From Bryobacterales bacterium (lineage in GTDB: Bacteria > Acidobacteriota > Terriglobia > Bryobacterales > Bryobacteraceae): 64,000 nt of DNA. Positions 1-10,091 of this stretch are shown one piece after another. The notes beneath the pieces were generated by a model. That model was not told the DNA's origin. It searched no databases and saw only the letters and a program-made list of their open reading frames with translations. Positions within the stretch are counted from its first letter, which is position 1. Each line of letters begins with the position of its first letter. The translations under genes were made by a program, and so were the position numbers. The DNA is taken from assembly GCA_020852175.1 (NCBI GenBank), contig JADZBH010000050.1, positions 46,038 to 110,037 of the forward strand. The letters run 5' to 3'.

Positions 1-1
1 C

Positions 2-1273
2 TATACGCGCCAGGGGAACCCGGAATGGGCCGGCACCGAACGCGACGGCAAGGCCCCGATCCGCAGTAACGATCTCTTCTTTGGAGCCAAGGAAGGCGAC
101 CTCCAGCGCGACTGGGTGGACCGGCGCAAGATTGGCATCCCGCAGGCCGACGAGATGCAGCGCCTGCTGGCCAATCTCATCCTGCATATGAGCGCCGGAC
201 AAAAGCCCCTACCTCGCCTCTGGTATCTTCCCTTCGGCAAGAAGGCCGCGCTGGTGATGACCGGCGACGATCACGCTAACGGGGGCACCGCGGGCCGCTT
301 CGACAGCTACATCGAGAAAAGCCCGGCGGGTTGCCGCGTTGACCGGTGGGAGTGCGTGCGCAGCACTTCCTATATTTATGTGGATACGCCGTTCACCGCT
401 GAAGAGGCGCAGTACTATGACCGCAAGGGCTTCGAGGTGGCGCTCCACCTGCCGCTGGACTGCCAGAACTTCACGCACTTTACCCTGCGCGGACAACTGG
501 CCTCCCAACTCCGCTTGTTCGCCCGCAAGTACAACTCGATTCCGCCGCCCGCCACCCTGCGCACCGATTGCATCGTTTTCTCCGACTGGATCACGCAACC
601 CACAGTGGAAGCGGCCAACGGCATCCGCCTTGATACGAACTACTACTATTGGCCGTCCACCTGGGTGAACGACCAGCCGGGGTATATGACAGGCTCCCTG
701 CTGCCCATGCGGTTTGCCGGAGCCGATGGCTCCGTGGTGCACAACTACCAGGCCGCGACCCAGATCACCGACGAATCCGGTCAGAGCTTTCCCTATACGC
801 CGGACACACTGCTGGATTGGGCCGTGGGCCCGAAAGGCTACGCGGGCTTCGTGGTGGCGAATATTCATACCGATCTGGCACTGGGCGTCCTGCAGGTGAT
901 CTCCGATACCGTGGTGGCCTCGGCTCAGCAACGCGGCGTGCCCGTCATCAGCGCCCGCCAGATGCTGCAATGGGTGGAGGCGCGCGAACGAACGCAGTTC
1001 ACCGATTACACCTGGGATGGCTCGACGCTCGGGTTTCAGGTGGCGCTATCGCCCGGAGCCGAGGGCGCCGAGGCCATGGTTCCGCGCGTTTCCGGGCGGC
1101 TCGGCGTGGCCTCGGTCACTGTGGATGGCGCACCCGTGCGGTTCCGCGAAGAGAGCTTTAGGGGAATTTCCTATGCCATTTTTCCGGTGGGCAATGGGGA
1201 ATGTAAGGTCCTTTATCGCGCCGCCGCTGCGCCCGTGATGGCACAGCCAGCGTCCACCAGCCTGAGTGAATAG
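2..1273 (+). CDS. Secreted polysaccharide-deacetylase-like protein (5' end outside window)
   Basis: The gene is open from the window edge, so its start and any signal peptide are missing; 423 codons remain. The visible part has a NodB-like core: a VMTGDDHANGG stretch where NodB proteins carry their metal-binding FDDG motif, then a GFEVALHLPLD strand and a DTNYYYWP motif, and a small beta-rich C-terminal domain. It matches the N-terminal module of the 2812-residue protein immediately downstream closely and without large gaps, for example RTEDG-type and IPQADEQQRLLANM-type stretches are shared. The two are tandem paralogues: this copy appears to be the stand-alone version and stops where the downstream protein continues into Ig and FN3 domains. 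Enzymatic activity on a glycan is inferred; the metal ligands are not canonical. A carbohydrate-binding or structural role is also possible. Confidence 0.75.
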   Translation, partial: YTRQGNPEWAGTERDGKAPIRSNDLFFGAKEGDLQRDWVDRRKIGIPQADEMQRLLANLILHMSAGQKPLPRLWYLPFGKKAALVMTGDDHANGGTAGRFDSYIEKSPAGCRVDRWECVRSTSYIYVDTPFTAEEAQYYDRKGFEVALHLPLDCQNFTHFTLRGQLASQLRLFARKYNSIPPPATLRTDCIVFSDWITQPTVEAANGIRLDTNYYYWPSTWVNDQPGYMTGSLLPMRFAGADGSVVHNYQAATQITDESGQSFPYTPDTLLDWAVGPKGYAGFVVANIHTDLALGVLQVISDTVVASAQQRGVPVISARQMLQWVEARERTQFTDYTWDGSTLGFQVALSPGAEGAEAMVPRVSGRLGVASVTVDGAPVRFREESFRGISYAIFPVGNGECKVLYRAAAAPVMAQPASTSLSE

Positions 1274-1640
1274 GATCGGACAACACACAAAGCGCCGGCG
1301 TACCAGCACTCCGGTTTGTGGGTTCCGGTACTCCCGTAATCCCTCTGAAGTCCTGATTTGCAAGGGTTTTGAAGCACTCAGACCCTTTTCGTCGCGACCC
1401 GGTTCACGCGCCGCAGGCACAAATCGCACTGCCGCGACACTCCAGCCCGGCGCATCGAGAGCAAGGGAACGGCACTATTGGAAACGCTTGGGCAAACTTC
1501 TCAGGAATCTGTGACGGTTTTAGGGAAGGGACCTGAGAGCGGCTACCGACACGCTTTCCTAACCTGCTGATAAAAAAGACGCGAAATTTTTGTTTCACCC
1601 CGGCCGGGTTGGTCCTCCACATGCTTTTCAGGGAACCACT
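1274..1640. other. Intergenic region, 367 bp, between tandem paralogues
   Basis: No convincing protein gene is present. A GTACC...GGTAC inverted repeat near 1305-1335 could form a hairpin after the upstream stop codon. The segment at about 1480-1559 has the layout of a c-di-GMP-I-like riboswitch and is listed separately. The last 80 bases hold a short A/T-rich patch (TAAAAAAG, AAATTTTTG) and the ribosome binding site of the giant gene. No clear -35/-10 pair was found. Confidence 0.5.
1480..1559 (+). promoter_or_regulatory. Candidate GEMM/c-di-GMP-I-like riboswitch
   Basis: Elements appear in the order known for c-di-GMP-I (GEMM) aptamers. ACGCTTGGGCAAAC at 1484-1497 corresponds to the conserved CAGGGCAAAC block. 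It is followed by a small hairpin, CAG-GAAT-CTG, then GACG, a G-rich strand, and AGCGGCTACCGA, which resembles the conserved AGCxGGxTACCGA 3' block. GGAAA (1480-1484) can pair with TTTCC (1555-1559) to close the structure. The usual CAAAGCC segment after GACG is not conserved, so this is either a divergent member or a coincidence. Its place about 80 bp before a giant secreted protein suits c-di-GMP control of surface proteins. A covariance-model search would decide. Confidence 0.4.
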
Positions 1641-4600
1641 GTGAAAACTCGTGCGACCTTGTCAGTTCTATTCGGAGCTACCCTTCTCTGCACGGCGGCC
1701 CTGGCGCAGTCCAATCCCGTGCTCGTGGTGGGTACCACATCGAACGCGTTCACTTCCTACTACACGGAGATCGTGAGGGCCGAAGGGTTCAGCGGCGCCA
1801 GTTACGCCGACCTGACCACCGTGAACGCCTCCGTGCTGGCCAGCCGCGACGTCGTCATCCTGGGCGAGACGACGTTGACGGCGGCCCAGGTAACCATGTT
1901 TGCCGACTGGGTAGCGGCAGGCGGCAAACTGATCGCCATGCGGCCCGACAAGCAACTCGCCGGCCTGCTGGGCCTCACGTCCACGCCGAACACCCTGGCC
2001 GAGGGCTACCTGCTGATCAATACGTCGCAGGCGCCCGGCGCGGGGCTGGTGAGCCAGACAATTCAGTATCACGGCATGGCGGACCGGTACACGTTGAGCG
2101 GCGCGACGGCCGTGGCCACGTTGTACTCCACCTCGACGCTGGCTACCACGAACCCGGCGGTGACAATCCGCAACGTGGGCGCGCTGGGCGGCCAGGCGGC
2201 GGCATTCACCTACGATCTGGCGCGGTCGATCGTTTACACGCGCCAGGGCAACCCGAACTGGGCCGGCACCGAGCGTGACGGCATTCCGCCGGTGCGCAGC
2301 AGCGACATGTTCTACGGCGCGTCGAGCACCGATCCCCAGCCCGACTATGTGAATCTGAGCAAGGTGGCCATTCCGCAGGCCGACGAACAACAGCGCCTGC
2401 TGGCCAACATGATTCTCTACATGAACCTGAGCAAGAAGCCGCTGCCCAGGCTCTGGTACTTCCCCTTCGGCAAGAAAGCAGCCGTGGTGATGACCGGCGA
2501 CGATCATGCCAATGGCGGAACCAGCGGACGCTTCGACAGCCACATCGCCGCCAGCCCGGCCGGCTGCGTCGTGGACAACTGGGAGTGCATCCGCAGCACC
2601 TCCTATATCTACACCAGCACGCCGCTGACGCCCGCGCAGGCGCAGGCCTACAACGCCCAGGGCTTCGAACTCGGCGTCCACGTCACGACGGAGTGCCAGG
2701 ACTACACGGCGAGCAGCATCGCGGCGACCTACGCAAGCGAACTCGCCGGTTTCGGCGCCAAGTACACGACCATTCCCGCGCCGGTCACCAACCGGACTCA
2801 CTGCATCGTTTTTTCGGACTGGTCCAGCCAGCCCGCGGTGGAAGCCGCCAACAACATCCGCCTCGATACGAACTATTACTATTGGCCGCCAGCCTGGGTG
2901 AACAACGTGCCCGGCTTCATGACCGGCTCCGGCCTGGCGATGCGCTTCGCGGACCTGAACGGGGCCTCTATCAATAATTATCAGGCCGCCACGCAGATGA
3001 CCGACGAATCCGGCCAGAGCTTCCCCTATACCTCGGACACTCTGTTGGACCGCGCGATCGGTCCGGAAGGCTATTACGGCTACTTTGTCGCCAATATCCA
3101 TACTGACAACGCCTTCGGCGTCCTGCAGGAGATGTCGGATGCCGTGGTGGCCTCGGCCAAGGCGCGCAACGTGCCTGTCATCAGCGCCAAACAACTGCTG
3201 CGCTGGCTGGATGGCCGTGAAGCCACCAGCTTCACCAACTACACCTGGAACGGCACGGCGCTTGGCTTTACGATATCGCTGGGAACGGGCGCCACGGGCG
3301 CCGAAGTGATGGTGCCGTCCACCTCGGCCAGCGGTTCTGTCTCGGGCGTCACCATCGGCGGCTCGCCGGTCACCTTCCGCACCGAAACCATCAAGGGAAT
3401 TCAGTACGCGATCTTTCGCGCCGCCAGCGGCGTGGTGGCGGTCAACTACTCCTCCTCGGTGGTGTCTGTCTCGGTCGCTCCGCAGACGGTTTCGCTCAGC
3501 GCCGGGCAGTTTCAGAATTTCACGGGTACGGTGACCGGCGCCGCCGACACCTCCGTCACTTGGTCCATCAGCCCCGCGACCGGATCCCTCACCGTGCTGA
3601 ACGCGACCTCGGTGCGCTACAACGCACCGGCCTCGGTTGCCGCCACGACGAACGTGACGGTCACGGCCACCTCGGTGCAGGATCCGTCGAAGTCGGCCTC
3701 GGCCGTGGTGACGCTCAACCCCTCTGGCGGGCCGTCCAGCCCCAGCTTCACCGATACGACGGCCGCCGATTTCGGAGCCGGAACCGGTGTTTCCACTTAC
3801 ATCTCGGAGAAAGAGGATGGCGAGGTGCAGTCCCTGCCCGCCGCCGGCGCTGAGTTTTCCGGTTCGGCCCTGCCGGCTGGCTGGAACAGCGTGGTGTGGC
3901 AGGCGGGCGGCACGGCCACGGTCTCCGGCGGGGCGGTGCTGCTCAATAGCGCCCGCGCCGGCACCGACGCCATTTATACGCAAGGAGGCGTCCTCGAATA
4001 CTCGGCCACCTTCAGCACGGCCGCTTATCAGCACGCCGGCTTCAGCGTGGACTTGAGCACCGCACCGTGGGCTATCTTCAGCACGGGCGAGGGCGGAGCG
4101 CTGTTCGCGCGGTCCCATGATGGCACGACACCGGTGGAAACCAACCTCGGGGCCAGCTATCTGGGAGCTCCTCATGTCTACCGCATCCAGTGGATCGCGG
4201 GCACGATCATCTACTCGATCGACGGCGTGCAGGTGGCCAGCCACGCCCTGAATATCGCCGCCTCCCTGCGGCCCATGTTCAGCAGTTTCCTGACCGGCGT
4301 CACGCCGCTGGCCGTGCAGTGGGCCCAATTGACGCCCTACGCCGCGCCGTCCACCTTTACCTCGCGCGTCCTTGACGCCGGCCTTGCTCTTCCCTGGAGT
4401 GTCGTGAACTGGACCGCCACTACGCCTGCCGGCACATCGCTCGCCATGAGCGTCCGCACAGGCAACGTGCCCGTGCCGGACGCCACCTGGAGCACCTTCA
4501 ACGCCATCGCCAGTGGCGGCACGGTGGGCGTCACGGCGCGCTACCTGCAATATCAGGCACAATTCACCTCCAGCGACGTGAATGTCACGGCGGCCTTGCG

Positions 4601-7600
4601 CAGCATCACCGTCAACACCACCGCGGCGATCGGCAACGTCTCCTCGGGCAACATCTCCTCCACCGGCGCCACGCTTACCTGGACCACCACGGCGCCTTCG
4701 GATAGCCAGGCCGACTATGGCACGTTGATCTCCTACGGCTCCACGACGCCGCTCGATCCGAGCATGGTCACCAACCACGCCGTCACGCTTTCCGGCCTCA
4801 CGCCCAACACGCTTTACCACTTCCGCGTGAAGAGCCGCGACGCCCAGGGCGCGCTTCTGGTATCCGACGACTACACCTTCACCACCTCGCCCTCGGCGTC
4901 CATCGTCATCACGGGCATTCAGGCGGCGGGCGTGGGCACGACGGCCAACGTCACCTGGACCACGGACCGCGCTTCGGACTCGCGCGTCGACTTCGGCGCC
5001 ACACCTTCGGCGCTGCCCTTCGTGGCCACCGGCACCACCGGCTCCACGGCCCACGCCGTGCAACTCACCGGCCTTACTCCGGGCGTTCCGTACTATTTCC
5101 GCGTCACCTCGGCGGACGCCTTCGGCTCGTCCACCTCTCCCGCTCCTCCGGCCACGCTTTCCTTTGTTCCCTCCGATAACGTGCCTCCCGTGATCTCCGC
5201 CATCACCGCGACGCCTTCGGCCACTTCGGCGGTGGTCGCCTGGACCACCAACGAACTCTCCAACAGCCGGGTGAATTACGGCGCCTCGGCGGGCGCGCTC
5301 AACCTGAGTGTCAATGACGCGGCCCTGGTCACCGCGCACAGCGTCACGCTGCCGGGCCTGACGGGCAACACAACCTATTACTACACGGTCACCTCGACGG
5401 ATGCCTCGGGCAATCCGGCCACAGCGCCTGTCTCCCCGGCCAGCTTCACCACGCCGGACGGCAGCGCGCCCGCCATCACGGGCGTCGCGGTCGTGCCCGG
5501 CCTGCTCGGCGTCGCCACCGTGAAGTGGACCACGAACCGGGCCTCGAACTCGCGCATCGACTACGGCACAACGGCGGGCAGCCTGCCGCTGAACGCGAGC
5601 GACGCGGCCATGACCACCACGCACACGCTGCGCCTCACCGGTCTGGCCCAGGGCCAGCGCTACTACTTCCGGCTCTCCTCGACGGATGCGGCATCGCTCA
5701 CCGGCGTCTACCCGGACGCCAACCTGCCCGCCGCCAGCTTCGTTGAAAACGCGCTGTCCTTGTGGAACGCCAGCACCACGCCGGCGGTGATTTCCGACCC
5801 CGATACTTCGCCTGTCGAACTCGGCGTGAAATTCACTTCGACATCGGCCGGAACGGCCGTGGGCATCGCCTTCTATAAAGGAGCGGCCAATACGGGAGCG
5901 CATACCGGCTCGATCTGGTCGGCCGCGGGTACGCTGCTGTCCACCGGCTCTTTCACGAACGAAACGGCCAGCGGCTGGCAGCAGATGATGCTCAATACGC
6001 CGGTCGTTATCGCCGCCAACACCACCTACATCGTTTCCTACCGCGCCCCCAACGGACGCTACTCGGTGAATGAGAACTTCTTCGCCACGGGGCTCACCAA
6101 CGGTCCGCTCACCGCGCCTGCCTCGGCCGGCGCGGGCGGCAACGGCACCTTCTCCTATGTCATCGGCCAGGCGCCGCTCAGCACCTACAACGCCACGAAC
6201 TACTGGGTGGACGTGGTGTTTCTCGACAACGTCGCCCCCGCCGTCTCCAACGTCGCGGCGGCTCCGGCGGCCACCTCGGCCACGGTCACCTGGACGACTA
6301 GCGAAGCCGCCAACGCCCTGGTGCAGTACGGCACGTCGGCTTCGAACCTGAACCTGACCGCTTCCACAGCCGCGTTCGCGACGGCGCAGAACGTACTGCT
6401 CACCGGGTTGACGGCGAACACCACTTATTACTACCGCGTGGTTTCGGCCGACACGGCGGGCAACGCCACCGAATTTCCCCTTACGCCAGCCGTGCCGAAT
6501 TCGTTCACCACACAGGCCGCCGTGGCTCTGAACATCACCGGCGTCACCGCCGTGGCCGGTTCCACCAGCGCCATCGTCACCTGGGCGACGAACGTCATCG
6601 CCAACTCGCGCGTCGATTATGGCACCAGCGCGACGACGCTGAACCTGTCCGCCAATGACGCCGCCAATGTCACCGGCCATTCGGTGACGCTGAACGGGCT
6701 GACCCCGGCTACCACCTACTACTTCCGCGTCACCTCCACGGAGCCTGGCGGAGCCACGCTTACCTCGCCCGCCGCGCCGCAACCGGCCGCGAGCTTTCTT
6801 ACGAATCCGGGCTCGCCCGGCGGCGGCAACCCGCCCAGCGAGTGGGACATCTCCGGATCGGGCGATGCGAACCTTCAGGGCTTCTCCACCGAAATCAGCT
6901 ATAACCTCGGCGAAACGGCCCGGTTCAAGATCAAGTCGAACGCCAGTTCCTATCGCATCGACATCTACCGCCTGGGTTACTACGGCGGCAATGGAGCCAC
7001 CTTCATCGCCACGGTGAACCCCAGCGTCGCGTTACCGCAAAGCCAGCCCAACTGTCTGTCGGAGCCCTCGACGGGCCTGATCGACTGCGGCAACTGGGCC
7101 GAATCGGCTTCGTGGGCGATTCCCGCCAACGCCAAGTCGGGCGTGTACGTGGCCAAGCTTGTCCGCCTGTCCGGCGGCACGGGTTCCAGCCACATCGTCT
7201 TCGTGGTACGCGATGACGCCAGCACGGCTCAAATCGTTTTCCAGACCTCGGACACCACCTGGCAGGCCTACAACGAATACGGCGGCAACAGCCTGTACAC
7301 CGGGTCGCCGGCCGGCCGCGCCTATAAAGTCAGTTACAACCGGCCGTTCATCACGCGCGGCAACTCGGCGCAGGACTGGGTGTTCAACGCTGAATACCCG
7401 ATGATCCGCTGGCTGGAAGCCAACGGGTACGATGTCACCTACATCGCCGGCGTCGATGCGGACCGCCGCGGCAATCTGCTCACCAACCACAAGATCTTCA
7501 TGTCGGTGGGCCACGACGAATACTGGTCAGGTACGCAGCGCGCCAATGTGGAGGCGGCGCGCGCCGCCGGCGTCCATCTGGCCTTCCTTTCCGGCAACGA

Positions 7601-10079
7601 GGTGTTCTGGAAGACCCGCTTCGAGAACAGCATCTCCTCGCCGGCCACGTCTTACCGTACGCTGGTGTGCTACAAGGACACGCACGCCGATGCGCGCATC
7701 GACCCCTCCGGCATTTGGACCGGAACCTGGCGCGACCCGCGGTTCAGCCCGCCGGGCGACGGCGGACGCCCGGAGAACGCCCTGACCGGCACCATCTTCA
7801 CGGTGAACTGCTGCACCTATGCGATCACCGTGCCGGAAGCCGAAGGCAAGTTGCGCTTCTGGCGCAACACCACCATCTCCAATCTCAGCCCGGGCCAGGT
7901 GGCCACGCTGCCCGACGGCACGCTCGGCTACGAATGGGACGAGACGCTGAACAACGGCTTCGCGCCTCCGGGCCTGATGAAGATGAGTTCGACGACGGTC
8001 AACGTTCCCGAACACCTCCTTGATTACGGCACCAACTACGGCCCGGGCGCCGCGACACACGCGCTCACGTTGTACAAACACGCCAGCGGCGCGCTTGTTT
8101 TCGGCGCGGGCACCGTGCAGTGGAGCTGGGGTCTGGACAGCAACCACGACCGCGGCAATGCTCCAGCCGACGTCCGCATGCAGCAGGCCACGGTAAACCT
8201 GCTGGCCGACATGGGCGTGCAGCCCACCACGCTGCAGGCGGGCTTGCTGCCCGCCATTAAGAGCACGGATACGACGGGACCAACGGTCACCATCTCCTCG
8301 CCTGTGAATGGCGCCACGGTGCCCAGCGCGGGCACGATCACCGTTTCGGGTACAGCCGCCGACGTGGGCGGCGCGGTGGCTTCCGTGGAATACTCCACCG
8401 ACGGCGGCGCCACCTGGCTTCCGGCCAATGGACGGGGAAGTTGGAGCTTCTCCTGGACCACGCCGTTCAGCGGCAGCGCCACCATTAGCGTGCGCGCCAC
8501 CGACGACAGCGCCAACGCAAGCGCCACGCCCGCGCAAGTCACCGTGACGGTGGGTGCGGGTACGAGTTGCAACCCCTGCTCCATCTGGCCGGCCGCGGTA
8601 CCGGCCAGTCCGCAGGACGCCGACACCAGCGCCGTGGAACTCGGCGTGAAGTTCCGCGCCTCGGCCGCCGGGAAAGTCACGGGCGTCCGCTTCTACAAGG
8701 GCGCGGCCAACACCGGCACGCACACTGGCAAGCTGTGGTCGAGCACTGGCACGCTGCTGGCGTCGGTCACTTTCCAGAACGAGACGGCATCGGGTTGGCA
8801 GGAAGCGTTGTTCACCACGCCGGTGAACATCACGGCGAACACCACCTACGTCGTTTCTTACTGGGCCCCGGTGGGACGCTATGCGGCCGACGGCAACTAC
8901 TTCACCACCCAGGGCGTCACCAACGGCCCGTTGACGGCGCTGCGCAGCGGCGTGGATGGCTTGAACGGCGTCTTCAACTACACCGGCTCGGCCTTCCCCA
9001 ACACCTCTTATCAGGACACCAACTACTATGCGGACGTGCTGTTCGTACCCGATGCTCAGGGGCCGGACACGACGCCGCCGGTGATCTCCGGCCTTACGGC
9101 GACGCCTTCGGGCACGCAGGCCGTGATCGCCTACACCACGAACGAGGCGGCGGCGGGCGTGCTGAACTACGGCACGGCCCCGGCCAGTCTCACTTTGACG
9201 CAGTCCTCGCCCGCGCTCGCCACCAGCAAGAGCTTCACGGTGACCGGGCTGACGCAAGGCACAACCTACTACTACGCGGTGACGGCCACCGACGCGGCCG
9301 GCAACGCCGCCACCTCGGCCGTGGCTTCGTTCATCGCCGGAACGGCCGACACGACGCCGCCCGCGGTCAGCGCCGTGACGGCCACGCCGTCCTCGACCTC
9401 GGCTCTGGTTTCCTGGAGCACCGATGAAGCGGCGCAGGGCCGCGTCACCTTTGGCACCTCGGCGGCGAACCTGTCCAGCGTCGTCACCGACACGACGCTC
9501 ACCACCAGTAAGAGCCTGACGCTCACCGGACTCACCGGCGGCGTCACTTATTACTACCGCGTGGTGGCCACCGATGCCGCGGGCAATGTCACCACGTTCC
9601 CCGCGCCGCCCGCCGCGCCACTTACCTTCACCACCGTGTTTGGCGTGCCGAACTCGACCACGATCGTCACAGGCACGGCCGCGGGCGGGAATGCCGCTTC
9701 GCTCGCCGCCAACGACAACAACCTGTTCCAGGTGGCTTCCACCACCACGGGCACTCCGCGGCTGACCAGCTATACCGGTCTGATTCCGAACGTGCCGCGG
9801 ACCTCCACGGCGCTGCGCCTGGACGTGCGCGCCAGTGCAACGCGCACCTGCACGCAGGTGATCTCCATCTACAACTACGGCAGCAGCGCCTGGGTGCAAC
9901 TCAACTCCCGCTCCATTGGAACCACGGAAACGACGGTGGCCAATCTGAGCCCGGCGGGGGCGCCTTCGAACTTTATCTCCGGCGCTGGCGCCACCGGCGA
10001 TGTACAGTTCCGAGTGGATTGCAGCCGCTCGACACTGAACTTCACACATAGGAGTGAATTTGTGCGATTGTCTTACTAG
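1641..10079 (+). CDS. Giant multidomain secreted protein: deacetylase-like module, FN3 repeats, DMFase-like domain, DUF4082
   Basis: This 2812-residue protein starts at GTG 1641, preceded by AGGGA and opening a signal peptide (MKTRATLSVLF... cut after ALAQ). A TTG at 1590 is in frame but would bury the signal peptide. Domains in order, approximate residues: glutamine-amidotransferase-like fold 27-217; NodB-like region 270-540 (GDDH near 286); Ig-like 607-694; lectin-like sandwich 714-900; four FN3 repeats 1000-1370; DUF4082 1372-1529; two FN3 1529-1720; an N,N-dimethylformamidase large-subunit-like domain 1730-2204 (YRLGYYGG, MSVGHDEYWS, FLSGNEVFWKTRF); Ig-like 2210-2309; DUF4082 2311-2472; two FN3 2477-2667; a C-terminal beta domain. 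No PEP-CTERM or LPXTG-type anchor is seen. It is probably cell-surface or matrix-associated; the enzymatic substrate is unknown. An MFS gene follows 12 bp after the stop. Confidence 0.85.
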   Translation: MKTRATLSVLFGATLLCTAALAQSNPVLVVGTTSNAFTSYYTEIVRAEGFSGASYADLTTVNASVLASRDVVILGETTLTAAQVTMFADWVAAGGKLIAMRPDKQLAGLLGLTSTPNTLAEGYLLINTSQAPGAGLVSQTIQYHGMADRYTLSGATAVATLYSTSTLATTNPAVTIRNVGALGGQAAAFTYDLARSIVYTRQGNPNWAGTERDGIPPVRSSDMFYGASSTDPQPDYVNLSKVAIPQADEQQRLLANMILYMNLSKKPLPRLWYFPFGKKAAVVMTGDDHANGGTSGRFDSHIAASPAGCVVDNWECIRSTSYIYTSTPLTPAQAQAYNAQGFELGVHVTTECQDYTASSIAATYASELAGFGAKYTTIPAPVTNRTHCIVFSDWSSQPAVEAANNIRLDTNYYYWPPAWVNNVPGFMTGSGLAMRFADLNGASINNYQAATQMTDESGQSFPYTSDTLLDRAIGPEGYYGYFVANIHTDNAFGVLQEMSDAVVASAKARNVPVISAKQLLRWLDGREATSFTNYTWNGTALGFTISLGTGATGAEVMVPSTSASGSVSGVTIGGSPVTFRTETIKGIQYAIFRAASGVVAVNYSSSVVSVSVAPQTVSLSAGQFQNFTGTVTGAADTSVTWSISPATGSLTVLNATSVRYNAPASVAATTNVTVTATSVQDPSKSASAVVTLNPSGGPSSPSFTDTTAADFGAGTGVSTYISEKEDGEVQSLPAAGAEFSGSALPAGWNSVVWQAGGTATVSGGAVLLNSARAGTDAIYTQGGVLEYSATFSTAAYQHAGFSVDLSTAPWAIFSTGEGGALFARSHDGTTPVETNLGASYLGAPHVYRIQWIAGTIIYSIDGVQVASHALNIAASLRPMFSSFLTGVTPLAVQWAQLTPYAAPSTFTSRVLDAGLALPWSVVNWTATTPAGTSLAMSVRTGNVPVPDATWSTFNAIASGGTVGVTARYLQYQAQFTSSDVNVTAALRSITVNTTAAIGNVSSGNISSTGATLTWTTTAPSDSQADYGTLISYGSTTPLDPSMVTNHAVTLSGLTPNTLYHFRVKSRDAQGALLVSDDYTFTTSPSASIVITGIQAAGVGTTANVTWTTDRASDSRVDFGATPSALPFVATGTTGSTAHAVQLTGLTPGVPYYFRVTSADAFGSSTSPAPPATLSFVPSDNVPPVISAITATPSATSAVVAWTTNELSNSRVNYGASAGALNLSVNDAALVTAHSVTLPGLTGNTTYYYTVTSTDASGNPATAPVSPASFTTPDGSAPAITGVAVVPGLLGVATVKWTTNRASNSRIDYGTTAGSLPLNASDAAMTTTHTLRLTGLAQGQRYYFRLSSTDAASLTGVYPDANLPAASFVENALSLWNASTTPAVISDPDTSPVELGVKFTSTSAGTAVGIAFYKGAANTGAHTGSIWSAAGTLLSTGSFTNETASGWQQMMLNTPVVIAANTTYIVSYRAPNGRYSVNENFFATGLTNGPLTAPASAGAGGNGTFSYVIGQAPLSTYNATNYWVDVVFLDNVAPAVSNVAAAPAATSATVTWTTSEAANALVQYGTSASNLNLTASTAAFATAQNVLLTGLTANTTYYYRVVSADTAGNATEFPLTPAVPNSFTTQAAVALNITGVTAVAGSTSAIVTWATNVIANSRVDYGTSATTLNLSANDAANVTGHSVTLNGLTPATTYYFRVTSTEPGGATLTSPAAPQPAASFLTNPGSPGGGNPPSEWDISGSGDANLQGFSTEISYNLGETARFKIKSNASSYRIDIYRLGYYGGNGATFIATVNPSVALPQSQPNCLSEPSTGLIDCGNWAESASWAIPANAKSGVYVAKLVRLSGGTGSSHIVFVVRDDASTAQIVFQTSDTTWQAYNEYGGNSLYTGSPAGRAYKVSYNRPFITRGNSAQDWVFNAEYPMIRWLEANGYDVTYIAGVDADRRGNLLTNHKIFMSVGHDEYWSGTQRANVEAARAAGVHLAFLSGNEVFWKTRFENSISSPATSYRTLVCYKDTHADARIDPSGIWTGTWRDPRFSPPGDGGRPENALTGTIFTVNCCTYAITVPEAEGKLRFWRNTTISNLSPGQVATLPDGTLGYEWDETLNNGFAPPGLMKMSSTTVNVPEHLLDYGTNYGPGAATHALTLYKHASGALVFGAGTVQWSWGLDSNHDRGNAPADVRMQQATVNLLADMGVQPTTLQAGLLPAIKSTDTTGPTVTISSPVNGATVPSAGTITVSGTAADVGGAVASVEYSTDGGATWLPANGRGSWSFSWTTPFSGSATISVRATDDSANASATPAQVTVTVGAGTSCNPCSIWPAAVPASPQDADTSAVELGVKFRASAAGKVTGVRFYKGAANTGTHTGKLWSSTGTLLASVTFQNETASGWQEALFTTPVNITANTTYVVSYWAPVGRYAADGNYFTTQGVTNGPLTALRSGVDGLNGVFNYTGSAFPNTSYQDTNYYADVLFVPDAQGPDTTPPVISGLTATPSGTQAVIAYTTNEAAAGVLNYGTAPASLTLTQSSPALATSKSFTVTGLTQGTTYYYAVTATDAAGNAATSAVASFIAGTADTTPPAVSAVTATPSSTSALVSWSTDEAAQGRVTFGTSAANLSSVVTDTTLTTSKSLTLTGLTGGVTYYYRVVATDAAGNVTTFPAPPAAPLTFTTVFGVPNSTTIVTGTAAGGNAASLAANDNNLFQVASTTTGTPRLTSYTGLIPNVPRTSTALRLDVRASATRTCTQVISIYNYGSSAWVQLNSRSIGTTETTVANLSPAGAPSNFISGAGATGDVQFRVDCSRSTLNFTHRSEFVRLSY

Positions 10080-10091
10080 GCTTCGAACTCC

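Noticed and set aside
1479-1492. GG-N10-GC spacing (GGAAACGCTTGGGC) as a sigma-54 promoter
   Set aside because: Spacing fits but neither the TGGCAC nor the TTGC element is present.
1266-1514. An 82-codon frame after the first gene
   Set aside because: No ribosome binding site, no domain, and it runs into the candidate aptamer.
1668-6782. A 1704-codon open frame on the minus strand inside the giant gene
   Set aside because: It is a mirror frame produced by the GC-biased third codon positions of the giant gene. The protein is Arg/Gly/Ala-rich without any domain, and the + strand product has a signal peptide and many recognisable modules.
7527-10049. An 840-codon minus-strand open frame
   Set aside because: Same cause: it mirrors the DMFase-like and FN3 parts of the giant gene and has no fold-like pattern.
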